Origin: Claveliimonas sp034178805
Lineage (GTDB): Bacteria > Bacillota > Clostridia > Lachnospirales > Lachnospiraceae
Reading direction: 5' to 3'
Assembly (NCBI RefSeq): GCF_050314255.1
Contig: NZ_JBNPMZ010000010.1
Span: 51,472 to 115,471, forward strand
DNA: 64,000 bases
Positions 8,762-16,964 of the stretch are shown piece after piece. Made by a program: the position numbers and the translations under genes. Under the pieces are notes generated by a model, which was given only the letters and a program-made list of their open reading frames with translations, searched no databases and was not told the DNA's origin. The first letter of the stretch is position 1; every line of letters starts with the position of its first letter.

Positions 8762-9337
8762 TTAAATTGAAATTTTTCTGATCATCTGAACCATTATATG
8801 GTTTCCATCTGAGCTTCTCTGAATTTCCTCAAATCCATTTGTCAAATAAAAGTCAACCAGTTTCTTTTCCTCACGACACTCTATCATCATATATCTGCCG
8901 CCGACCGCATCCACAGCAGCTGCAATGACATCATATGCCACCTGGAGCAAATCACTCCCCGAAATGCTGTCATGTGGAACCTTTGAGTTTCTAGAGAGCT
9001 GGCCAATCAGATAACAAGAAAAGTCTTTTATCGGTTCTCCATGAATTTTTGCACTTAACCCATCAAGTTCTTTCCTCTTTCTATTTGACCATTCCTCTGG
9101 AACTGACAAAATCTTCAATGCAATAGCAACATACCCATAAATCTGCAACTGATCAAGATAAAAATCTTTACCGGATAATTGTTCTTCATCACAGATTAAA
9201 TAAGTACGTGCCTTTGATAATAATTCAAATTCAACTGCCTTATTATGTAAAAAGTTTTCGATATCCTCATCCTGCTCACATGAAAAAGAAGACAAGATCT
9301 GCATTAACAGTTCATTGTCTTCCCCAGTCATCATCAT
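8762..9337 (-). CDS. GNAT-family toxin-like acetyltransferase
   Basis: The ATG at 9337 overlaps the stop of the upstream small gene as TAATG, giving 191 residues; an in-frame ATG at 9361 is the alternative. The protein has an extended N-terminal part (SSFSCEQDEDIENFLHNKA) and a GNAT fold with YLIGQLSRNSKVPHDSISG, then GGRYMMIECREEKKLVDFY and a C-terminal NGFEEIQ strand. GNAT enzymes transfer acetyl from acetyl-CoA. In toxin-antitoxin pairs of this layout (TacT, AtaT) the target is the amino group of charged tRNA, which blocks translation. The coupled small upstream gene and dedicated terminator fit that. The target here is not shown by sequence. Confidence 0.7.
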   Translation of the reverse strand: MMMTGEDNELLMQILSSFSCEQDEDIENFLHNKAVEFELLSKARTYLICDEEQLSGKDFYLDQLQIYGYVAIALKILSVPEEWSNRKRKELDGLSAKIHGEPIKDFSCYLIGQLSRNSKVPHDSISGSDLLQVAYDVIAAAVDAVGGRYMMIECREEKKLVDFYLTNGFEEIQRSSDGNHIMVQMIRKISI

Positions 9338-9519
9338 TAACGAGGAGAGCGCAATTGGCATCGCTTTAATAATGCTTCACCCCGTTTTCTTTCTTCGCTG
9401 GAAAAAGGATGTTCCGAAATTGGTTTTTTCGGTGTTTGATCAGCCATGACACGCTCCAGGCGTTGTAATGATTCTGGATTGCTAATGACAATCTTTCTTT
9501 CAAATGTACTTGTTGCCAT
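9337..9519 (-). CDS. antitoxin-like small protein of the GNAT pair
   Basis: The start is the ATG at 9519, preceded by AAAGGAGG, and the product is 60 residues: a short basic/hydrophobic first half with ERKIVISNPESLQRL, then a proline-rich and charged tail. It overlaps the acetyltransferase start by one base, as expected for translational coupling of an antitoxin with its toxin. I do not see a classical ribbon-helix-helix signature, so the assignment rests on size and position. It probably binds the acetyltransferase and may repress the operon. Confidence 0.6.
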   Translation of the reverse strand: MATSTFERKIVISNPESLQRLERVMADQTPKKPISEHPFSSEERKRGEALLKRCQLRSPR

Positions 9520-9561
9520 AGTCTGTTCCTCCTTTCCTATGACTTTTTTGTGTTTATTTCT

Positions 9562-9567
9562 ATTATA
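9562..9567 (-). promoter_or_regulatory. -10 element of the toxin-antitoxin operon
   Basis: TATAAT on the minus strand lies 40 bases before the antitoxin ribosome binding site. The -35 hexamer is weak (TTGGTT, spacing about 19). Confidence 0.45.
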
Positions 9568-9591
9568 CTCAATTCTTATTTTTTTAACCAA

Positions 9592-9773
9592 AGACTCTCA
9601 TTAAGCGTTTTCATTCGATTTATAAAATCTATTCGGCTTGTGGTTTTCGCATAACCCACGGTCAGGCTCCACAATCGGCTGAAACCGAACCAGTCAATTG
9701 CTTCATCACCGCGATAGCTGATCATCGCCGCTATCCTCTAAAACCATTGTATCACAAAATCTTCAGAGTTCAA
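9592..9773 (-). ncRNA. candidate structured RNA or leader upstream of the GNAT pair
   Basis: TTGAAC (9768-9773), a 16-base spacer and TACAAT (9746-9751) make a promoter reading leftward. The following 130 bases fold into several hairpins (GATAGC/GCTATC; GGTTC/GAGCC; GTGGTT/AACCAC), with TTCGG/CCGAA closing the group. No protein frame of interest and no terminator are seen before the toxin-antitoxin -10. It could be a leader of that operon or a small RNA. No known family was recognised. Confidence 0.35.
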
Positions 9774-9954
9774 TCCCTTTAAAATTTTTAGCGGTGCATC
9801 ATCTTCCACGCTTATTTATATGATATGCAGGATTAAGTAAAAATCAACACATTATTTTTATTTCCCTCCCGGCAGACCACATAGATAATCCTTATTTTTC
9901 CCCAATACTATATCATACACTTTGATTTCCAAATCCTACTTCCAATGTCTTCCT
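9774..9954. other. AT-rich stretch without a gene
   Basis: I see no gene here. The right end (about 9920-9954) is homologous to the flank at about 7700-7742, downstream of the Rpn 3' end. Confidence 0.5.
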
Positions 9955-10953
9955 TTTGCCATCAGGCAATTTTAATATCAATCTTCATCCCAATACTTTT
10001 CTAAATAGAATTCCAACTGTTCCTCTGACAATTAATAGGTTTGTATTAATCCTTTTATCGCGATTTCCCGAGACACTCCCTGAGCTTGGCAAAGGGAAAG
10101 ATACAACTGAATCCCCTGTTCGATTTGCTTATCTTTTTCCTGTAACTGATTATCTTTCTCCTCTATCTGATCCTGCATTTCGTCTATCATATACTGCACA
10201 GTATTCTCATCCAGTTCCTGTAGTTCTTTTGAAAACATACCCATCACCTTCTCTGTATTCCGGCATATTTCATAGACCTCTCTGTATAATGGCTCGAATT
10301 TAGGATAGCTTTTTATCAGCTTCAGAATCACTTCCGGTTTGTCCACACTCAGAAAAGTCAGCCATGCCTCCAACTCATTATTGATACCTTCACCTATATT
10401 ATCAAATTTCTTTCCAAAAATGTCAAGTGCTATAAATATATATTCCTGCAATAATTCCAGCTTCACTCTGGCAACTGAATTTCTTCCCCTTTTCGCCTTT
10501 TACCCGCTTATACTGGCGCATAAGCAAATCTGCAGAATAGCAAGCGCTTCTCTGACCCGGAAATGCATAGCCAATCTTCTGTGCTTCTACATTGGCGATG
10601 CTTCCATCCTCCAACTGAACTACAATGTCCAGAATCAATAGCGAACTTTCCGCGGCAATTCGCGCCGAATCAGTTGGCAACACTTTTAGTATTGTCACCT
10701 TCTCCTGAAGCAGAAGCGAAAGCAATTCCTCTAACCGCTCCGGTGTGCTGTCCGGATTAATAATCTCCTTAAAAAATTGGTCATACAAAAGCTTCACTCC
10801 ACGAACGCCTGTACAGAAATCCAGAAATTGTTTCTGTCCCTCATCATTCCAATCGTTGAAAATAGTCAGAAGTTCCTGTTTACTGTGAATTTCTGCTATG
10901 ATTTCTTCCCTGTCACGAATCATAGGGAAATGTTGTTTTAATTTGTTTGCCAT
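9955..10953 (-). pseudogene. Rpn-family PD-(D/E)XK transposase, broken
   Basis: The best-preserved copy. It begins at an ATG (10953) after GGAGG and runs 160 codons: an N-terminal helix region, PTDSARIAAESSLLILDIVV with the nuclease Asp, then VEAQKIGY. An internal deletion of perhaps 100 codons then shifts the frame near 10470. The C-terminal half continues from about 10466 (LELLQEYIFIALDIFGKKFD, then a Gln/Glu-rich coiled coil EEKDNQLQEKDKQ). A CAA-to-TAA change at 10032 cuts off the last codons (LSEEQLEFYLEKYWDED is still readable). These proteins promote recombination-like events in other bacteria. This copy should be inactive. Confidence 0.75.
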
Positions 10954-11163
10954 AGGCAGCCCTCCTGTGTAATAGTACTAAATTCTGTAGTCATCTGGTA
11001 TTCTCGAAAGAAAATTCAAGGACACACATAAGACCCTGCTCTTATGCAGGTATAGATTATAGATATAAATATTGGTAGACATACTGTATCACGCAGCCAT
11101 GAATATGTCAACTTTTTGTTTATGAAATAAAAGATGTAAAGTATTGATATAAAAATCATTGCC
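10954..11163. other. intergenic region
   Basis: Holds the ribosome binding site and a TATAAT-like -10 (about 11045) for the transposase remnant. A small hairpin (GACCCTGCTCTTATGCAGGT) is also present. No gene is seen. Confidence 0.4.
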
Positions 11164-11877
11164 TCACATCTTTTGAATTTCACACACCCTGTCCCTGTTT
11201 ACAACCACGTATTCTACCAGCTCCAGCCAAAGTTTTTCATCGAATTCTTCCAGTTTTTCTTCACGATCTCCCCGTTTGTTTACTTCGGAAATGAACGCCT
11301 GCCTGATCATCTCCTCGGTGACATATGGCGCCGAGCATCTCTTTCCGTCCATTCCGTCCCCATCTGGTATTTTCCGAAATGCTCCTGCTCTCTTCCTGTG
11401 CCAGAGAACTCATAATTGTAATCAGCAACTCCCCTTAGAGTCAAATGTCCATATATTTTCTTTCTCGAAATAACATTCAACTCCCCGCTCTTTCAGACTG
11501 CGTATGGTGGTCAGACTATCCACGGTATTTCGCGCAAACCTGCTGACGGATTTTGTAATGATAAGATCGATCTTACCCGCCAGAGCATCCTTGACCATCT
11601 GCCGGAACCCCTCCCTGTGTCTGGTCGATGTGCCGGAAATGCCCTCATCCGAATACATATTGACAAATTCCCAATCCTCCCTGCTTTTTATATAGTTCGT
11701 GTAATAATGAATCTGCGTCTCATAACTGGTCTGCTGATCCTCATTGCAGGTGCTGACCCTGGCATACGCCGCCACCCTTCGTTTTTCCGTCTTCCTCATC
11801 AAAGCTCCGGTATATTTCTGCAGGGATGCGGGAATGGTGATCACCTTCTTCTCTTCCTGATTACAACCTACTGCCAT
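11164..11877 (-). pseudogene. decayed copy of serine recombinase 2
   Basis: The N-terminal 148 codons match the intact gene at 14153-12858 (AAYARVSTCNEDQ, SVSRFARNTVDS). A one-base deletion in a C run near 11434 shifts the frame at KGELL. An internal deletion then joins SISENTRWG to the C-terminal GKRCSAPYVTEEMIRQ segment. About 210 codons are missing, including the recombinase domain and zinc ribbon. It is therefore a relic of a tandem duplication of the recombinase pair. Confidence 0.8.
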
Positions 11878-12076
11878 CTGAATTCTCCCCTTTCCTCCGT
11901 ACTTTCTCCCTTACTTTCTTCCTCGTTTTCTTCTGAAATGCTCTCTGTCTCATCTCCTGCCGTATGGGGCTGAACCTCCGCTCTATGACAGCACCATTTT
12001 TCAGATAAATATTTAGGCGTCCGCTTCCCGGCATGCCCATATGATCACCCCCTGCCTCATATATCTCCCTGTCAAA
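11861..12076 (-). pseudogene. 3' remnant of serine recombinase 1 (second copy)
   Basis: From 12076 the frame reads FDREIYEAGGDHMGMPGSGR and continues to the same basic C-terminus (KKTRKKVREKVRRKGENSDG) as the intact gene at 14137, with the same overlap into the next frame. Everything upstream is replaced, starting right at a GGGGACAGGTTCC repeat (about 12083-12100). Confidence 0.8.
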
Positions 12077-12250
12077 TAGTCTCTTTTTTGACGTGGGAAC
12101 CTGTCCCCATGACTCCCTGAAATACATTATCTTTGGTCATTTTGTGTATTGATTTTTTTGCCCTTTGTGCATATAATATTAACAACAGGACTCCCCGCAC
12201 CTCTCAACGATGTGCCCCAGGGGAGACATTTTTTTATACGGAGATATTTT

Positions 12251-12640
12251 ATGAGCGAAGTAAAACCACACCTTTCTTATGAAGGACAAATTAATAAGCT
12301 GCGTGAAAAAGGATGCATAATAGCTGATGACTCTTTTTGTGAAAGTATTTTAGTCAACATCGGATAAGAAAGCGTTTGCAGGAAATCACTATAAGGACAT
12401 GATTAGTTGGATGCGTTGCTGCACTGACCTTAGAAATATATGTGCGCACTATGGCAGACTCTATTTCAGAATATTCACAGCGATGCCTTCCGGTTTTGAG
12501 ATATCTGAAGCAGCCAAGAGAAGGCTCTGGGGTGCAATACTCTCTGTGAAAGCGTTATATCCATCTTCGGAAAAATGGAATAATGAATTCATGCCAAGGA
12601 TTGAGGCACTGTTTGAAGAGTTCCCCTTTGCGTTATTTTT
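12251..12640 (+). pseudogene. Abi_2 (AbiD/F-like) abortive-infection gene, broken
   Basis: After GGAG and an ATG at 12251 the frame reads VKPHLSYEGQINKLREKGC, the start of Abi_2 proteins, and stops at NIG after 38 codons. Past an internal deletion, a second frame carries WMRCCTDLRNICAHYGRLY, with the HEPN RNase motif RNICAH, and ends in the adjoining Rpn remnant near 12640. Abi_2 proteins are phage-defence HEPN nucleases. With the central third missing it cannot be functional. It is one of very few plus-strand genes here. Confidence 0.7.
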
Positions 12641-12850
12641 CAATCCCCTATTCGATTTGCTTATCTTTTTCCTCTATCTGATCCTGCATCTCGTCTATCA
12701 TATACTGCACAGTATTCTCATCCAGTTCCTGTAGTTCTTTTGAAAACATACCCATCACCTTCTCTGTATTCCGGCATATTTCATAGACCTCTCTGTATAA
12801 TGACTCGAATTTGGGATAGGTTTCTATCAGCTTCAGATCAAGTGCTATAA
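12641..12850 (-). pseudogene. internal fragment of the Rpn-family transposase
   Basis: The minus strand encodes LKLIETYPKFESLYREVYE, RNTEKVMGMFSKELQELD and a QDQIEEKDKQIE coiled coil before a stop, nearly identical to the C-terminal half of the 9955-10953 copy. Both ends are broken. Confidence 0.75.
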
Positions 12851-12857
12851 ATATGTA

Positions 12858-14153
12858 TTAATACCGGTTATCGTGCCACAACCATGAGTCACAAAACCTG
12901 TCCCCATTTACAACCACGTATTCTACCATCTCCAGCCAAAGTTTTTCATCGAATTCTTCCAGTTCTTCTTCACAATCTCCCCGTTTGTTTACTTCGGAAA
13001 TGAACGCCTGCCTGATCATCTCCTCGGTGACATATGGCGCCGAGCATCTCTTTCCGCCCTTCGCCTTGTATTTATTCCGGCATTGCCACACGACCTTGCG
13101 GTACTTGTCGTTGGAGTGCCACACGACCGGCCCGTACCACCCGCCACACTCTCCGCATTTGATCTTATTGGAAAATATCGTGCTGCCACTGTACTTCCCG
13201 TCCATTCCGGAGCGCCTCAGTATTTCTTCCTGCACCCGATCGAATAACTGCGGCTCTATAATTGCCTTGTGGTTTTCCTCCACATAGTACTGCGGCACTT
13301 CCCCCGTATTTACCAGCATCTTTTTGGTAAGAAAATCTTTGGAATACCGTTTCTGCAGCAGCGCATCTCCCTTATATTTCTCGTTCTTTAAAATATTGCT
13401 GACCGTTGTTCCGTTCCACACGTCATAACCATAGGGCGTTTTGATCCCCCGCCTGGTCAGTTCCGATGCAATCGCATAATAGGACCGTCCCTCCAGGAAA
13501 AGCCGGTAAATCAGCCTCACCGTCTCTGCCTGCTCCTCATTTATGACCAGTTCTCCATTGGATCCCCTGTCATATCCGAGAAAATGCTTAAAGGGAACAA
13601 ATACTTTGCCATCCTGAAATGCCTTTCGCATTCCCCATCTGGTATTTTCCGAAATACTCCTGCTCTCTTCCTGTGCCAGAGAACTCATAATTGTAATCAG
13701 CAACTCCCCCTTAGAGTCAAATGTCCATATATTTTCCTTTTCGAAATAGCATTCAACTCCCCGCTCTTTCAGACTGCGTATGGTGGTCAGACTATCCACC
13801 GTATTTCGCGCAAACCTGCTGACGGATTTTGTAATGATAAGGTCGATCTTACCCGCCAGAGCATCCTCGACCATCTGCCGGAATCCCTCCCTGTGTATGG
13901 TTGATGTGCCGGAAATGCCCTCATCCGAATACATATTGACAAATTCCCAGTCTTCCCTGCTTTTTATATAGTTCGTGTAATAATGAATCTGTGTTTCATA
14001 ACTGGTCTGCTGATCCTCATTGCAGGTGCTGACCCTGGCATACGCCGCCACTCTTCGTTTTTCCGCCCCCTTCATCGAAGCTCCGGTATATTTCTGCAGG
14101 GATGCGGGAATGGTGATCACCTTCTTCTCTTCCTGATTAAAACCTACTGCCAT
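12858..14153 (-). CDS. large serine recombinase 2
   Basis: 431 residues. The resolvase N-domain (about 34-180) has the catalytic Ser42 in AAYARVS and the SVSRFARNTVD block. The recombinase domain (about 195-300) and a zinc beta-ribbon (CGECGG, then CRNK and C) follow. The ATG overlaps the last codons of recombinase 1 by 17 bases, so the two are co-translated. Family members usually exceed 500 residues. Here the C-terminus runs into a copy of the dispersed GGGGACAGGTTTTGTGACTC element and ends WLWHDNRY, so the last coiled coil and tail may have been lost. Serine recombinases integrate, excise or invert DNA between short sites. Its start is only 1.9 kb from the inverted repeat at 16010. Confidence 0.85.
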   Translation of the reverse strand: MAVGFNQEEKKVITIPASLQKYTGASMKGAEKRRVAAYARVSTCNEDQQTSYETQIHYYTNYIKSREDWEFVNMYSDEGISGTSTIHREGFRQMVEDALAGKIDLIITKSVSRFARNTVDSLTTIRSLKERGVECYFEKENIWTFDSKGELLITIMSSLAQEESRSISENTRWGMRKAFQDGKVFVPFKHFLGYDRGSNGELVINEEQAETVRLIYRLFLEGRSYYAIASELTRRGIKTPYGYDVWNGTTVSNILKNEKYKGDALLQKRYSKDFLTKKMLVNTGEVPQYYVEENHKAIIEPQLFDRVQEEILRRSGMDGKYSGSTIFSNKIKCGECGGWYGPVVWHSNDKYRKVVWQCRNKYKAKGGKRCSAPYVTEEMIRQAFISEVNKRGDCEEELEEFDEKLWLEMVEYVVVNGDRFCDSWLWHDNRY

Positions 14154-15870
14154 CTGAATTCTCCCCTTTCCTCCGTACTTTCTCCCTTACTTTCTTCCTC
14201 GTTTTCTTCTGAAATGCTCTCTGTCTCATCTCCTGCCGTATGGGGCTGAACCTCCGCTCTATGACAGCACCATTTTTCAGATAAATATTCAGGCGTCCGC
14301 TTCCCGGCATGCCCATATGATCAACTCCTGCCTCATATATCTCCCTGTCAAATTTCGCCGTTCCCAACACTTCATTTAAAAATTCTTCCACTCTGCTGTT
14401 CAAAATAAATCCATTGTCACAGTCACCATTTGCCCCACACAGCCAAATAGCCTCTTTCTTCCCGGACACCATCCTCGTCTGTTTTCTGTAATTCCTTCCA
14501 CAGCACTCACATATGATTCTGCCTGTAAATGGGCTCACTCCCTTCCTGGAAGCTCTGGCCCGTACAAGTCTCTGTTCCCTCTCCAAACGAAATGCCGGGT
14601 CATCAAAACATTTCTTCAGACCATCCTTCTGCCAGAACTGATTGACCACTTTTCCGTCCTTGAAACAGTAAATCAGATTGTGCCTGCCATCTACCACGAT
14701 TCTTTCAATTCTTTCCAGAAATACCGTTTCTTCAAATCTTTCCAGTCCCAGCACCTCAGCCGTCACTTCCACGAGTTTCATCTCCGTGATATTCTGCGAG
14801 TCACACCCCTCCAAATCCACATTATTTTTCCGGCTGCAGCTCCAGGTAGGGCGCTCTCTGTCTCCATTCTTCCATAACTGCCGCCGGTAATTCCGCCCAC
14901 ATTTTCCACACACGATTTTCCCCGAAAATGGATACCGCTCCCCCTTACGATTATACGGAAACACCCCTTTACGCCTGTTGTCATCGAGTCTCTCCTGCAC
15001 CCGCACAAACATTTCTCTGTCGATAATAGCCTCGTGGCTTTCCTCCACAAAATACTGCGGCAATTCCCCTTTATTGAAGCATTTCTTCCTGGAAAATGGA
15101 TCCTTTACGAATGTTTTCTGCAAAAGCATGCCCCCTGTATATACGGGATTCGTCAAAATAAAAGAAATACTGCCTGCAAGAATATCATTTCCATTAATCA
15201 TTGTATAGCCCTGCTCTTTCAGCTCGCACGAGCACTGTCTCCGCGACTTTCCATCCAGAAAATCCGTAAATATCTTTCGGATTACCTCCGCCTCTTCCGG
15301 CACGACCACAAGCTGCCCCTCCTCCCACCGGTATCCCAGCATTCTCCTGTGCGTATTGGGTCGCCCCTGCTCAAAGCCTTTGCGTATGGCCCATTTCAGA
15401 TTTTCGGATATAGACTCACTCTCTGCCTGCGCGAAAGATGCCAGCAAGGTAAGCATCAGCTCGCCCTCGCCCGAAAGGGAATTGATATTCTGCTCTTCAA
15501 AACGGACTTCAACCCCCAGCTCCTTCAGATGCCGGACTGTATTCAGAAGATCCACCGTATTTCTGGCAAATCGGCTGATAGACTTGACCAGAATCATATC
15601 AATCTTTCCTGCATCACAATCCTCCACAAGCCGCCGGAACTCCGTCCTTTTCTCCATGCCAGTCCCGGAAACAAACTCATCCGCATAGATTCCGGCATAT
15701 TCCCAATTCGTATGATTCCGGATCAGGGCATCGTAGTAACTGACCTGCTGCGCAAAAGAATGCCTGAGCCTCTCCGTGTCCATAGAAACCCGGACATAGG
15801 CAGCAACCCGCTTACGCGCCCCCGCATCCTGCGGAACATTTTCAAAGTCAATAAGTCTCTGTGTACGCAT
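14137..15870 (-). CDS. large serine recombinase 1
   Basis: The ATG at 15870 follows GGAGG by eight bases; 577 residues. The resolvase domain carries Ser29 (AAYVRVSMD) and SISRFARNTVD. A recombinase domain (about 185-300) follows, then two zinc ribbons (CGKCGRNY...C...C and CECCGRNY...C...C), an unusual doubling, and a very basic tail (KKTRKKVREKVRRK). It is transcribed away from the surface-protein cassettes, starting 140 bases from the left 49-bp repeat. Its position makes it the best candidate to act on those repeats. The pair could also be the remains of an integrated element that landed in the P1 gene. Confidence 0.88.
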   Translation of the reverse strand: MRTQRLIDFENVPQDAGARKRVAAYVRVSMDTERLRHSFAQQVSYYDALIRNHTNWEYAGIYADEFVSGTGMEKRTEFRRLVEDCDAGKIDMILVKSISRFARNTVDLLNTVRHLKELGVEVRFEEQNINSLSGEGELMLTLLASFAQAESESISENLKWAIRKGFEQGRPNTHRRMLGYRWEEGQLVVVPEEAEVIRKIFTDFLDGKSRRQCSCELKEQGYTMINGNDILAGSISFILTNPVYTGGMLLQKTFVKDPFSRKKCFNKGELPQYFVEESHEAIIDREMFVRVQERLDDNRRKGVFPYNRKGERYPFSGKIVCGKCGRNYRRQLWKNGDRERPTWSCSRKNNVDLEGCDSQNITEMKLVEVTAEVLGLERFEETVFLERIERIVVDGRHNLIYCFKDGKVVNQFWQKDGLKKCFDDPAFRLEREQRLVRARASRKGVSPFTGRIICECCGRNYRKQTRMVSGKKEAIWLCGANGDCDNGFILNSRVEEFLNEVLGTAKFDREIYEAGVDHMGMPGSGRLNIYLKNGAVIERRFSPIRQEMRQRAFQKKTRKKVREKVRRKGENSDGSRF

Positions 15871-15972
15871 GATCAACACCTCCTGTGTTCATCTTGCAAT
15901 ACTCCCCCGGCAAAGTCAAAATGTTCGAGTGTGGCGTGGGGGCATCTGGGGTGCGAAGCATGGGCGTGGGAC
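15871..15972. other. junction between recombinases and P1
   Basis: GC-rich spacer (GTGTGGCGTGGGGGCATC and similar) unlike the sequence upstream of the paralogous gene P4. I find no promoter or good ribosome binding site for P1 in it. Homology between P1 and P4 starts only at 16010. Confidence 0.5.
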
Positions 15973-16764
15973 ATGTTCAGAATCTTGTATCAATTTCGCC
16001 AAACAACCGTCGCTATGGTTGTAGTCGCAGCGGTAGCATTGAGTAGTGCGACATATGCATGGTTTGTGAGTAATAATACTGTTACTGCGACTACCAGTAG
16101 CATTTCAGCTCAGTCTAATGCTGCTTATCTTGTAATTGATAATGCAGCAGCTGGTGCAACATCCACAAGTTCTACTTCATCCACAACAGCTAGTGAAACT
16201 CCAGCAGATAAGAAGGTTTATCCTTCACAGGTTATTGCTGATGGAGTATGGCAGTCAGCGTATGCTTCTGCTACAGATGCGGCAACTGAAGCAGCTGACA
16301 CAAGATTTACAATTAAATCTTCAGGTAAAACTGATGGATCTGCTGCTGCTGCTGTAGCAGAGGATTATGCAATTGAAAACACATTTTATATTGGTACAGG
16401 TACATATGATGGTAAATTTGCAAACCTTACAGTAAAGAATGTAGAAGTATCAGGTGCTTCCAGTGAATTGGTTAGTGCAGTTCGAGTTTTGATTGTCTGC
16501 GGAGACAAGTGGTGCGTATGGGGCAACGGAGCTAAAGTTTCAACTTATACAACAACTGCGGGTGCACAGAATCTTTCGGGCACTAACTACGCTGATGACA
16601 GCGTGATTGCAGCTACAGTGGAAAAGGGAACGGACCAGACTGTTAAAGTATATGTATATTATGATGGTGCAGACACCAATGTATTCTCTGACAATCTTGC
16701 TGATTTGACAGAGTGCGGTATCACTATTACATTTGATGCAACACCTGTAACTTATGGCGCTTAG
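15973..16764 (+). CDS. P1: SipW-type/TasA-like surface subunit, probably a silent cassette
   Basis: From the first sensible ATG (15973) there are 263 residues. The hydrophobic core MVVVAAVALSSATYAWFVSN is identical to P4, but the preceding N-terminus (MFRILYQFRQTTVA) is unrelated at base level and lacks a proper ribosome binding site. The mature part is Ala/Thr/Ser-rich and ends with the shared VYVYYDGADTNVF motif. The YAWF class of signal peptide is that of camelysin/TasA-like fibre proteins. It forms a cassette with P2. I infer that this copy is not expressed in the present orientation. A long open frame extending left over the recombinase is a shadow. Confidence 0.65.
   Translation: MFRILYQFRQTTVAMVVVAAVALSSATYAWFVSNNTVTATTSSISAQSNAAYLVIDNAAAGATSTSSTSSTTASETPADKKVYPSQVIADGVWQSAYASATDAATEAADTRFTIKSSGKTDGSAAAAVAEDYAIENTFYIGTGTYDGKFANLTVKNVEVSGASSELVSAVRVLIVCGDKWCVWGNGAKVSTYTTTAGAQNLSGTNYADDSVIAATVEKGTDQTVKVYVYYDGADTNVFSDNLADLTECGITITFDATPVTYGA
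16010..16058 (+). repeat. left arm of a 49-bp perfect inverted repeat
   Basis: Bases 16010-16058 are identical to the reverse complement of 19937-19985. Allowing two mismatches extends the match to 16078. The segment codes for the signal-peptide core of P1. It contains a dyad, GTCGCA (16024-16029) and TGCGAC (16047-16052), about a centre at 16038, as expected of a serine-recombinase site. Confidence 0.9.
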
Positions 16765-16802
16765 TTAACTATAGTAATTATTTCTTGTTTTAAGAACTAA
16801 TG

Positions 16803-16871
16803 ATACTCTCCATGGTTGTGGCATGGAGGGTATTACAATGAGCAGAAAGGGATTCTGCTTTTTGTAATACC
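16803..16871 (+). ncRNA. intercistronic double hairpin between P1 and P2
   Basis: Hairpin 1 (16803-16833) has a 12-bp stem, ATACTCTCCATG with CATGGAGGGTAT, around the loop GTTGTGG. Hairpin 2 (16829-16871) has a stem of about 19 bp (GGTATTACAA and AGCAGAA arms) around AGGGA. The two share bases 16829-16833, so they partly compete. The same architecture lies between P4 and P3. It probably sets the relative amounts of the two proteins by termination, processing or mRNA stability. Confidence 0.65.
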
Positions 16872-16964
16872 TACGTATAAGATTAAAATATTGAGATTTT
16901 TTATAGAAAAGCTCTTTGCTTTGGCAAATTGGGCGTTGATTATTGAAAGAAAGGAGAATGACTT

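Noticed and set aside
9600..9700. EAL-domain remnant suggested by a 'FQPIVEP' translation
   Set aside because: The match is seven residues long with no flanking EAL motifs, and the DNA is better explained as hairpins.
15034..15972. Long plus-strand open frame running into P1, antisense to recombinase 1
   Set aside because: It is the complement of a well-supported recombinase gene, and its translation has no domain or signal peptide. P1 homology begins only at 16010.
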